13,400 nt of DNA from Thermocladium sp. UBA166 (lineage in GTDB: Archaea > Thermoproteota > Thermoprotei > Thermoproteales > Thermocladiaceae), in assembly GCA_002508315.1 (NCBI GenBank), contig DAHE01000038.1:1-13400 (forward strand), written 5' to 3'. The translations under genes and the position numbers were made by a program. Numbering within the stretch: position 1 is the stretch's first letter; every line of letters begins with the position of its first letter. Shown one piece after another: positions 6,501 to 13,268 of the stretch. The notes beneath the pieces are model-generated. The model was not told where the DNA came from and searched no databases. It saw only the letters and a program-made list of their open reading frames with translations.

Positions 6501-7787
6501 ATGGGTAGAATAGGAATACGCCCAGTCCTTATTATACTATCCGCCGCTGCTCTGCTCGGCTTAATAGCGGTCTTCCACTCAATACCCCTTGCCCAAACCC
6601 CATCCGGCTTAGTGGCCTATAAGGTGGTGGGCGCCGCGAACCTAGCCAATCCAGGCAGCGAATCGTTCTGGAGCAACATACCCTGGTTTAACGTGAGCCT
6701 AGCCCCCACGCTATCCGGAGTACCCACATCGGGCTTGGTTCCCTACGTCGAAGCCAAGGCCGCATATAACGGCGATTACATATTCATATTAGTGAAGTGG
6801 CCCGACGAGAGCCCAAGCACGATAGGGGCAAGCTCGGTGGCCGGGCCAGGTCATTGGCCAGTCGTGTATAATCCCAAGGGCTCCCTGAACATGACTTTCC
6901 TACAATTATTGACGGGCACGTTCCATAAGCACTACAAGGTATTGAACAGCAGCTACGCCGTGATATTCGGAAGCCCCAGGCCCATGGAGTACGTATTGTA
7001 TTATTACGGCCCAGCCAACGGAGTGTACTTCTACGGTTATTACGTCAATGCCACCCATTACTACCCAGATAGGTTTGCCATAATGTGGTACATGGGGACG
7101 CAGCAAAACCCGAGTGACTGCATGAACATTGGAGGACCGCATCCTGGGTATAAGGTAAGCGGGGAATTAGGCACCGTGGTAGGAGCAATACCCAACACCG
7201 GGGGCTCGCTTAGCTCTGGTGCGGCTAATATATGGGAGTGGATAGCCGGCGTCACCTATCCCAAAGGAGCTGATTTCAATTACTTCACGAATGCAACGTG
7301 GGACGCGGAGAACGGGATAAATCCTACAGCGGCAAGCAGCTTCGCCGCTGCTCCTCACGGCTTCTTCCTTAACCTACTCACAAATCAAACCGGACTTTAT
7401 GATATAGGCGATGGCGGCATATGGTATCCAAACGCGACGGGGCCCGTGCCCGGTTACTTCAGTGGGTACACGGGCGCCAAGTACGAGAATGGTTATTGGG
7501 TGCTAGAGTTCGTGAGGCAATTGAAGGCACCCATGCCCAACACCGTGAATATAACCGTGGGAAGCACGTATGACATAGCGTTCGGCGTGTGGTACGGCAA
7601 GTCCGGCGAGACGAGCTTCGATAAGTCGATAACCGCCAACTTCGTGCCTCTAACGCTCGTCTCTAAGCCGCCGACCGCGCCCTCGCCCGTTCCATACGTG
7701 GTATTGATTGTTGCAGTGATAGGCATTATAGTAGCGTTGATAGCGATAGGCATTGCGTTCTATTACATGAGGAGGGGCCAGGCATAG
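6501..7787 (+). CDS. cbsA: Exported haem-domain protein, CbsA-like (ethylbenzene dehydrogenase-type haem domain) with C-terminal anchor
   Basis: From ATG 6501 the protein has 428 residues and a normal signal peptide (MGRIGIRP then VLIILSAAALLGLIAVF, likely cut near LAQ); the in-frame ATG at 6435 would add 22 polar residues ahead of it. The body shows features I associate with the EB_dh/DMSO reductase-type haem-binding domain: a strand ending ILVKWPDE, DRFAIMWYMG, a Cys-Met-Asn segment (DCMNIGG) and NIWEW. About eight N-x-S/T sequons suggest glycosylation. The C terminus has a Pro-rich linker, one membrane helix (VPYVVLIVAVIGIIVALIAI) and a short basic tail. CbsA of Sulfolobus is a glycosylated haem b protein with this layout and a CbsB partner, so I infer the same role: an outward-facing haem subunit exchanging electrons with the Rieske/cytochrome b complex. 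Axial haem ligands cannot be assigned by eye. Confidence 0.75.
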   Translation: MGRIGIRPVLIILSAAALLGLIAVFHSIPLAQTPSGLVAYKVVGAANLANPGSESFWSNIPWFNVSLAPTLSGVPTSGLVPYVEAKAAYNGDYIFILVKWPDESPSTIGASSVAGPGHWPVVYNPKGSLNMTFLQLLTGTFHKHYKVLNSSYAVIFGSPRPMEYVLYYYGPANGVYFYGYYVNATHYYPDRFAIMWYMGTQQNPSDCMNIGGPHPGYKVSGELGTVVGAIPNTGGSLSSGAANIWEWIAGVTYPKGADFNYFTNATWDAENGINPTAASSFAAAPHGFFLNLLTNQTGLYDIGDGGIWYPNATGPVPGYFSGYTGAKYENGYWVLEFVRQLKAPMPNTVNITVGSTYDIAFGVWYGKSGETSFDKSITANFVPLTLVSKPPTAPSPVPYVVLIVAVIGIIVALIAIGIAFYYMRRGQA

Positions 7788-7791
7788 GGGT

Positions 7792-8775
7792 ATGATGCCT
7801 CGGATCAATAAGAGCGATTTCTCCATCTACTCAACCGCCTTCGGAATACTCTTCCTCCTGCAATACGCGTTCAGGGAGTTCCTGCTCCCTGTCTTTCCAT
7901 TCATGCCAAGCAGCTCCTCCAACATGACGGCCCTGGGGCTGGTGGGCACCTTCTCAGTAATGGCGATGACGGTGGTGGCTCCCATGGTTATCTGGGAATC
8001 CAAGAAGCTCAAGCTGAGGCTGGTCTACTTCGCGGCCGCCGTGGTAATGGGGTGGGGCGGCATTGCCTTCAGCCTGATATATCCTCAATACTATTTGACG
8101 ACGCCGTGGGTTGCAGCCAGCTTAATCCTCTGCGCAGTAACCGTGGCATCGCTGATTCAAGTTTTGATTTATGGAGGCATCAAGTCCCTAGCCCTACTCC
8201 CACTGATAATGCTTCAATTAATAGCCATGTACCAATACGCGGTGAACGTGGCCACCGAATACATGCTGATCCCATACCCAAACCCATCCAGTTACCTGGT
8301 ATATCCAATGATGTACCTATTGATGATGGGAGCCGCATCCCTGCTGGCCGTATCCATATGGACGAAGCCCAGGCGGAGCGTCTTGATCGGTTACGTAATA
8401 GGCGCGGTATCCGGGGCATTGGTGGCGGTGCCCATGTATCAATTGCTCGCCTATAATAGATTCATGCAATCCATAATGGGGGAGGTCGCTGCGATGGGGC
8501 TGGGAATACTGGCTCCCCCATCATATCTACCCACGTTATCTATAGTTATGGGGATATACGTGTTCTCCTTGGTGGCCATGCTGGCCAGGTCCCTATCTGG
8601 GGAACCAATAATGGGATTCTACGCGCTAGCCGCCTTGATATTCGTGGGAACCGCGTTCGCAGTTCACGCCTTATCGATATACTTCATAGCGGCTATGACG
8701 GCTGCCGCGGCGCTGGCGAACTACTCCAAGGCAGTGGCTGAGGCGGGGGGTCCAAGCAATGATTCGTCTCGCTGA
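7792..8775 (+). CDS. cbsB: Polytopic membrane protein, CbsB-like partner of the haem-domain protein
   Basis: 327 residues with about ten predicted membrane helices and short loops. It starts four bases after the stop of the CbsA-like gene, so cotranscription is nearly certain; a GGAGGGG stretch inside the end of that gene and AGGGG just before the ATG ATG may help initiation. Only one histidine lies in the membrane part (AVHALS near the C terminus), so it cannot bind a bis-histidine haem by itself. The identification rests on position next to the CbsA-like gene, opposite a SoxL/SoxN pair, and on the hydrophobic profile; I cannot confirm sequence similarity to Sulfolobus CbsB. It may anchor the haem subunit or bind quinone. 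The tail after the last helix is short, polar and Ser-rich. Confidence 0.65.
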   Translation: MMPRINKSDFSIYSTAFGILFLLQYAFREFLLPVFPFMPSSSSNMTALGLVGTFSVMAMTVVAPMVIWESKKLKLRLVYFAAAVVMGWGGIAFSLIYPQYYLTTPWVAASLILCAVTVASLIQVLIYGGIKSLALLPLIMLQLIAMYQYAVNVATEYMLIPYPNPSSYLVYPMMYLLMMGAASLLAVSIWTKPRRSVLIGYVIGAVSGALVAVPMYQLLAYNRFMQSIMGEVAAMGLGILAPPSYLPTLSIVMGIYVFSLVAMLARSLSGEPIMGFYALAALIFVGTAFAVHALSIYFIAAMTAAAALANYSKAVAEAGGPSNDSSR

Positions 8776-8986
8776 CGCCATCAAGGAAGGAGTGGGAGCT
8801 CAAGTGAGCTCTGCAATTCCGTTATTGAAATGTGTCCCTCAATTCACGTGAAAACGCCGTGGTCAAGTGACGCGGATGCTGTTTATTAATAAGTAATTCC
8901 GAATTCCTATATAATTTTCCCAGTTTTTCCGCGATCAGTTGCTGGATGTGGGTTTAACTTTCATATGAAACCGTCTACCCCAACTC
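8776..8986. other. Intergenic region with a small hairpin and the promoter of the next gene
   Basis: No ORF with coding character was found on either strand. At 8796-8811 GAGCTC AAGT GAGCTC can fold into a six-pair stem with a four-base loop, 20 bases after the CbsB-like stop, and might mark the transcript end. T-rich tracts follow at 8914-8929 (ATTTTCCCAGTTTTT). A TATATAATTTT at about 8909-8919 could be a second promoter, but its spacing to 8987 is too long for a leaderless start. Confidence 0.35.
8951..8961 (+). promoter_or_regulatory. TATA-like promoter element for the TauE-DUF1634 gene
   Basis: GGTTTAACTTT is centred about 30 bases before the ATG at 8987, which would place the transcript start at 8982-8987 and again give a nearly leaderless mRNA. 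Confidence 0.4.
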
Positions 8987-10384
8987 ATGATTTGGGCCTT
9001 CATTGAGGAGTTCCTCGTAATACTAGCGGCGGGGGCAGTTGCGGGAGTAATAGGGGCATTGGCTGGCTTGGGCGGTGGAACAGTCATTTCCCCAATACTC
9101 ACTCTATTCCTGGGGATCCCCATGGCTTACGCGTCGGGATCCGCCTTAATATCCACGATAGCCACGTCGGCGGGCTCCGCCAGCGTATACGTCAAGAAGA
9201 AGATAGCCAACGATAGGATAGGAATAAGCCTGACCACGGCAACCACCGCGGGGGCAATACTTGGATCCATTATGGCCAACTACGTATATACCCATGGAAT
9301 CACCTACGTGATTTACACGGTGTTCGGCATCGTCCTGCTAGTATCCATAGTGCCCACGGTGCAGCGAAGCACCTGTGAATTACCCCGGCCGCGGAAGCCG
9401 GATCTAACCACAAAGTTGCTTAACTTGTATGGAACATGCTTTGACCCCAACCTGGGATGGATACGTTACTGGGGTGTTCGTTGGTGGCTTGGTGAGTTCA
9501 TTATGTTCTTCGCAGGCGTTATCAGTGGTTTGTTGGGCATCGGCAGTGGGGCGCTTAAGGTGTTGGGGCTTGATTGGGCCATGAATCTCCCAATGAAGGT
9601 CAGCACCACCACCAGCAACTTCATGATAGGGGTGACCGCGGCGACGGGGAGCAGCATATACTGGTACTTCGGGTACATACAACCATTCATAGCAGCAGCA
9701 ACTGCAATAGGAGTACTAATAGGGGCGCAAGCTGGGACTCGAATATTGATGAGGATAACCAACAAGCAAATAAGGTGGGTATTCGTCGCCATACTGTCCT
9801 ACCTTGGCTTCAGGATGCTTCTCCGTGGGCTTGGAAGGGAGGGATTAATGCCGATCTCATCCCTTGACAAGACGTTCATTTCCCTGATGTTCTCGATAGT
9901 CATGATATCGGCGCTTTACTACTTAATGACACGGAGGCCAGTCGATGAGGGACTGCCTCCCATATACACCGCCCAATCAGTTAGGGGCAGCAGTGTTGAG
10001 GAGAGATTCGAGGGGATCACGTCGAACCTGCTCCGCATCGGAATACTTCTGAGCGTGGCAATAATGGGGTTGGGCCTGGCGTTGGTTGTGCTTCACGGTG
10101 GTGGGTTGGGCCATTCATTGATGAGTGTAGCTGACCCATCATCCGACGTGAACACGGCCTCAATAGGCGTTAAAACAATAATTGCCGGCCTGCAGGAGTG
10201 GGATGGGGTCTCATTTATGTTGCTGGGCTTGGTTTTATTGATAATCATGCCCATAGCCATGGTACTGATAAACGTCGTGAGGTTTTCATTGGAGCGAGAT
10301 AAGTGGTACACGCTATTCGCAGTGATAACGCTTGTGAATCTATTAATAGCACTGCTCGTGGTGCCCGGCCTGGTCCCTCATTGA
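8987..10384 (+). CDS. TauE/SafE-family membrane permease fused to a DUF1634-like membrane domain
   Basis: 465 residues. Residues 1 to about 312 show the two-repeat TauE/SafE pattern: AGVIGALAGLGGGTVISPIL (19-38) and AGVISGLLGIGSGALK (176-191), with ATSNFMIGVTAAT-like and GYIQPFIAA segments in the second half (written here as TTSNFMIGVTAAT at 208-220). This family exports or imports small anions such as sulfite, sulfoacetate or other organosulfur compounds. After a polar linker (about 313-343) residues 345-462 hold three more helices ending in FSLERDKWYTLFAVI, which I recognise as the DUF1634 type of predicted membrane protein, often encoded beside TauE permeases in archaea. Here the two are one polypeptide, making it far longer than the usual 250-300 residues. 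The substrate is not determined. A paralogue lies 339 bases downstream. Confidence 0.85.
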   Translation: MIWAFIEEFLVILAAGAVAGVIGALAGLGGGTVISPILTLFLGIPMAYASGSALISTIATSAGSASVYVKKKIANDRIGISLTTATTAGAILGSIMANYVYTHGITYVIYTVFGIVLLVSIVPTVQRSTCELPRPRKPDLTTKLLNLYGTCFDPNLGWIRYWGVRWWLGEFIMFFAGVISGLLGIGSGALKVLGLDWAMNLPMKVSTTTSNFMIGVTAATGSSIYWYFGYIQPFIAAATAIGVLIGAQAGTRILMRITNKQIRWVFVAILSYLGFRMLLRGLGREGLMPISSLDKTFISLMFSIVMISALYYLMTRRPVDEGLPPIYTAQSVRGSSVEERFEGITSNLLRIGILLSVAIMGLGLALVVLHGGGLGHSLMSVADPSSDVNTASIGVKTIIAGLQEWDGVSFMLLGLVLLIIMPIAMVLINVVRFSLERDKWYTLFAVITLVNLLIALLVVPGLVPH

Positions 10385-10433
10385 TGCCGTGATGCGGAGG
10401 ACGCGCAACCCCCAACTCCTCTCCCGTAACTCA

Positions 10434-10610
10434 TTAAATGAAGCTAGCCGGGCAAATTATTTCCCGCACCGCCTTAATGAGCATCTTTCTGACTATCAAC
10501 GCAATTGCCACCTCATATGGGAGAGCAACGGCGTCAGCGAACTCGTATCCCCAACGCTTCACATGCATTAATAGAAACCGCATCGCTTCATCAATGGCAT
10601 CCCCGCCCAT
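10434..10610 (-). CDS. Small hypothetical protein of 58 residues between the two permease genes
   Basis: The minus strand has an ATG at 10610 and a TAA at 10434-10436 enclosing 58 codons. The product starts MGGDAIDEAMRFLLMHVKRW, continues with an acidic-hydrophobic stretch (YEFADAVALPYEVAIALIV) and ends RKMLIKAVREIICPASFI, a pattern of amphipathic helices rather than random sequence. Many codons begin with G or A, as in the real genes around it. A TATA-like TTATTTTAAAAAAT on the minus strand at 10641-10654 is centred about 37 bases upstream of the ATG, giving a leader of about ten bases. Two plus-strand ORFs over the same bases lack coding character. I do not recognise the family; it may be a small regulator or a remnant. 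Confidence 0.45.
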   Translation of the reverse strand: MGGDAIDEAMRFLLMHVKRWGYEFADAVALPYEVAIALIVRKMLIKAVREIICPASFI

Positions 10611-10640
10611 AAATGGGGAAAGCCAGCATTCATTAATTGA

Positions 10641-10654
10641 ATTTTTTAAAATAA
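10641..10654 (-). promoter_or_regulatory. TATA-like element upstream of the 58-codon minus-strand ORF
   Basis: On the minus strand this reads TTATTTTAAAAAAT. It would start transcription near 10620, ten bases before the ATG. The A/T-rich tract could equally be a T-rich terminator for the plus-strand permease gene that ends at 10384. Confidence 0.3.
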
Positions 10655-10692
10655 TCCATCATTGCTAGCAAGGATTTCGGCATAGCCAGCAA

Positions 10693-10703
10693 TGGATTTA
10701 TTC
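10693..10703 (+). promoter_or_regulatory. TATA-like promoter element for the second TauE-family gene
   Basis: GGATTTATTCC is centred about 25 bases before the ATG at 10724, the leaderless spacing. It supports independent transcription of the second permease and its start at this ATG rather than two codons later. Confidence 0.45.
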
Positions 10704-10723
10704 CATGACAACCGGCGAGACCC

Positions 10724-11587
10724 ATGTTGATGTGGATCGCTTCGATAACCTTGATCCTCTGCGGGGTAGTCGCTGGGTTGATAGGGGCACTGCTTGGACT
10801 CGGCGGCGCAACAATATTGATCCCCATCCTGGTCATATATGGAATACCCATTAATTACGCATCGGGGGTTGGCCTTCTTTCCGCGCTGGCCACGTCCTGC
10901 ACGGCGTGCAGCCGCCTAATACGAAGGGGCCTCGTCAATCAACGACTAGCCATAGAGCTGTCCACTGCATCCACGCTGGGCGCGATTATGGGATCCATAT
11001 CCTGCTATTACGTGTTAAGCCATGGATTGGAGTACGTACTTCATATAGCGCTTAGCGCAGTGATGTTCTCATCGATTTACCTAGTCAACAGCAAATCCAG
11101 CGCTAGTCCCACCCCGTCGCTCTCCAGTAGATTAACATCCATGGGAATAATGTCGATGGGCGGGTTCCTTTCCGGCCTGCTTGGGATAGGCGGGGGGCCG
11201 ATCAATCTAATAGCACTCTATTGGTCGCTTGGACTCCCCCTCAGGGCGGCTACCGCGACGAGCAACTTCGTAGTGGGCGTCACGGCAGCCACCAGCGGTT
11301 CCTTGTACTGGATGTTCGGTTACATTCAACCGTTCATAGCATTCCTGGCAGTTGCGGGCACAGTGATGGGCGCACACGCAGGAGCAGCCCTGTTGCCTAC
11401 GGTGAGGGGCTCTACCATAAAGACCATCCTCATCACGGTGTTCGCGTACCTAGCCACTAGGATGTTGATTAGCGGCCTTAGGCTTGGTGGGGCATTACCG
11501 ATATCCCAATCCCATGAATACGCGATCTCCGCGATAGCGGCGATAGTATTCGTTACCGCAATGCTCGCATCGGGGAAAATAAAGTAA
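10724..11587 (+). CDS. TauE/SafE-family membrane permease, short paralogue
   Basis: 287 residues with about eight membrane helices, a normal length for the family. The two half-repeats are visible as AGLIGALLGLGGATILIPIL near the N terminus and GFLSGLLGIGGGPINLIALY in the middle, followed by ATSNFVVGVTAATSGSLYWM and GYIQPFIAF. These last segments match the upstream permease almost residue for residue (ATSNF..GVTAAT..S.YW.FGYIQPFIA), so the two are paralogues, but this one ends where the first continues into its extra domain. An unusual SCTACSR stretch adds two cysteines near the end of the second helix region. Likely role is transport of a small sulfur-containing or organic anion; the direction and substrate are unknown. 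Confidence 0.87.
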   Translation: MLMWIASITLILCGVVAGLIGALLGLGGATILIPILVIYGIPINYASGVGLLSALATSCTACSRLIRRGLVNQRLAIELSTASTLGAIMGSISCYYVLSHGLEYVLHIALSAVMFSSIYLVNSKSSASPTPSLSSRLTSMGIMSMGGFLSGLLGIGGGPINLIALYWSLGLPLRAATATSNFVVGVTAATSGSLYWMFGYIQPFIAFLAVAGTVMGAHAGAALLPTVRGSTIKTILITVFAYLATRMLISGLRLGGALPISQSHEYAISAIAAIVFVTAMLASGKIK

Positions 11588-11653
11588 CAATGGAAATGCA
11601 TTGCTGGGCTGTATCGCCGTTAGATATGGACGATCAAATTATTATTTGGCCAT

Positions 11654-11800
11654 TCACATTCCTGCGCAACTATTAGCCATTAATCCTATCCCCTCCCGCC
11701 CATTGAGTGAGCTTGAGACGGCATGCTTGTTAAATCCTCCTCCCCTCATCAATGTCTCACGCTCATCAAGGTTTGCAGCAGCCTTTGGATTGGCCGGCAC
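11654..11800 (-). CDS. Possible small ORF of 48 codons, or gene remnant
   Basis: On the minus strand an open frame runs from a GTG at 11800 to a TGA at 11654-11656. The product (VPANPKAAANLDERETLMRG and onward, ending LMANSCAGM) has a natural-looking polar composition. The frame remains open a little further upstream to a TAG, with no ATG, so it could be the tail of a decayed gene. No good promoter precedes it. Support is weak. Confidence 0.18.
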   Translation of the reverse strand: MPANPKAAANLDERETLMRGGGFNKHAVSSSLNGREGIGLMANSCAGM

Positions 11801-11842
11801 CGCTTTTTTTGAATAACAATGAAAACCCTATCAGGGAGCATC

Positions 11843-11893
11843 CCCTCCATTGGGAGGGAGACCGCCGCCCCCTCTTAACCCCGCTAAGTTAAG
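11843..11893 (-). terminator. Inverted repeats downstream of the threonine ammonia-lyase gene
   Basis: Two stems lie 27-77 bases beyond the minus-strand stop codon: CTTAAC/GTTAAG with an eight-base loop and the GC-rich CCCTCC/GGAGGG with a four-base loop. Crenarchaeal termination depends mainly on T-rich tracts rather than hairpins, so a role in termination is only a guess. Confidence 0.25.
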
Positions 11894-11919
11894 GCTGTTA
11901 ACGGCGATGAAGGCCGGCT

Positions 11920-13155
11920 CTAGAATCGCTCGGTCCAGAATTTATAGCCCAATTTCCCCAACTCCGTCAATGCATCGTCCACTGCCTTGGCGTCGGGGGG
12001 CACCTCTATCACGAAGCTGACCTCCACGTAGTTGGGCTTTATCTCTGGGTTGAACCTCTCGTGGAACACATCTATTATGTTTATGCCCAACTCCCCCATT
12101 TTCCCAGTCACTATGGATAGAGTGCCGGGTCTGTCCGGTATTAAGCCTCTTATCTTTATTATCCTGTTGGCCTTGGCCAATGCCTTGTAGATCACCTTGG
12201 TAAGCATCGGCATGTCTATGTTGCCGCCGCTCACCAGCGCAACCACGTTGCCCTTTACACTTACCTTACCGCTCAGCAACGCAGCCACAGACGCAGCGCC
12301 GGCCCCCTCAGCTATAACCTTGGTGGCCTCTCCTATCATCAATATCGCGCTCACTATGTCGTTATCGCTGACCAGCACCACGTCATCCACCACCTCCCTC
12401 ATAATGCTGAAAGTCAAGTCTCCTATTCGTTTCACCGCTATTCCCTCCGCTATTGTATCCACGCTCGTCACTCCCATGATCTTCCCCTCCCTCAACGAGA
12501 GGTACGCGCTGGGAGCCCCCTCGCTTTGTACCCCTATCACCTTGACGCCGGGCCTCTTCCTCTTTATCACTGTAGCTATGCCCGAGATCAAGCCGCCCCC
12601 GCCTATGGGGATCACCACGGCATCTATCTCATCCAAGTCCTCCAATATCTCCCAACCTATAGTTCCCTGCCCAGCTATTATTAGGGGGTCGTTATAGGCG
12701 TGGACGTAAGTTGCGTTTAACTCCTTGGACACCTCCATGGCCTTCGCCTCCGCCTCCGCGTACGATTCGCCGTGCAATATTACGTCGGCCCCGTACCGTT
12801 TCGTCCTGCTTATCTTTATCCAGGGCGTGAGCTGCGGCATAACTATCGTGGCCTTAATGCCATAGAGGGAAGCCACGTACGCCACTCCTTGCGCGTGGTT
12901 ACCCGCCGATGCAGTCACGACTTGCTTCACGCCCTCCCTGCTCAGCCTAGTTATGGCGTTGTATGCGCCCCTAGCCTTAAACGAGCCCGTCTTCTGGAGC
13001 GCTTCCAGCTTCAGGAAGACTTGAGCGCCTGTCGCGCTTGACATTGTGTCGGACTTGACCAGGGGGGTCCTGTAGATCAGACGCCGTCTCTGAGCCGATT
13101 TTATTAATTCCAACGCGTCCCGCGTCATGTCGAATACCTCGTTCACGGTAACCAT
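11920..13155 (-). CDS. ilvA: Threonine ammonia-lyase (threonine dehydratase), PLP-dependent, with C-terminal ACT domain
   Basis: The enzyme deaminates L-threonine to 2-oxobutanoate, the entry to isoleucine synthesis, and may also act on serine. The start is placed at ATG 13155, giving 411 residues, close to the roughly 400 usual for this type; an ATG at 13212 would add 19 residues but lies upstream of the best TATA-like box. Fold type II landmarks in the 411 numbering: the PLP lysine Lys60 in KTGSFKARGAYNA, SAGNHAQG at 83-90, and the phosphate-binding GGGGL at about 195-199. After the catalytic domain (to about 328) an ACT domain begins at IIKIRGLIPDRPGTLSIV and runs to the C terminus, as in the shorter TdcB-like class with one ACT copy. 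A RidA gene lies just upstream in the same direction. Confidence 0.9.
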   Translation of the reverse strand: MVTVNEVFDMTRDALELIKSAQRRRLIYRTPLVKSDTMSSATGAQVFLKLEALQKTGSFKARGAYNAITRLSREGVKQVVTASAGNHAQGVAYVASLYGIKATIVMPQLTPWIKISRTKRYGADVILHGESYAEAEAKAMEVSKELNATYVHAYNDPLIIAGQGTIGWEILEDLDEIDAVVIPIGGGGLISGIATVIKRKRPGVKVIGVQSEGAPSAYLSLREGKIMGVTSVDTIAEGIAVKRIGDLTFSIMREVVDDVVLVSDNDIVSAILMIGEATKVIAEGAGAASVAALLSGKVSVKGNVVALVSGGNIDMPMLTKVIYKALAKANRIIKIRGLIPDRPGTLSIVTGKMGELGINIIDVFHERFNPEIKPNYVEVSFVIEVPPDAKAVDDALTELGKLGYKFWTERF

Positions 13156-13173
13156 GAAGGGGCTGGACGCCCG

Positions 13174-13184
13174 GCATATATATC
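13174..13184 (-). promoter_or_regulatory. TATA-like promoter element for the threonine ammonia-lyase gene
   Basis: On the minus strand GGATATATATG is preceded by a purine-rich GGAAA. Its centre is about 25 bases before the ATG at 13155, which favours that start over the upstream ATG at 13212. Confidence 0.5.
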
Positions 13185-13268
13185 CTTTCCTATAATATGT
13201 AGGTATATACATGTATATGGAATATTGACCAAATCCCCAGAATGAACCGAGCCACGTGCAACACCCAA

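Larger units (their letters stand above)
11588..11919. other. 332-base intergenic region with two small hairpins and a T tract
   Basis: No established gene is seen. A run of seven T at 11804-11810 could end plus-strand transcripts of the permease. Two inverted repeats, CCCTCC ATTG GGAGGG at 11843-11858 and CTTAAC (8 bases) GTTAAG at 11874-11893, lie just past the stop of the minus-strand threonine ammonia-lyase and may shape its 3' end. A 71-codon plus-strand ORF and a 48-codon minus-strand ORF overlap here; neither is convincing. Confidence 0.4.

Noticed and set aside
8796..8811. GAGCTC-AAGT-GAGCTC hairpin as a regulatory operator
   Set aside because: The half-site is itself a palindrome, no second copy is seen at another promoter, and it is far from the next start; it is noted only as a possible 3' end structure.
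10389..10668. Two overlapping plus-strand open frames after the first permease
   Set aside because: Their products lack domain features and lie opposite the better-supported 58-codon minus-strand frame.
11728..11775. Possible C/D box RNA on the minus strand, with two TGATGAG boxes about ten bases apart
   Set aside because: No matching CTGA D boxes at usable spacing, and the two boxes are too close for C and C' positions.
11601..11816. 71-codon plus-strand open frame after the second permease
   Set aside because: No promoter or family resemblance, and composition unlike neighbouring genes; it may be the complement of the weak minus-strand frame.
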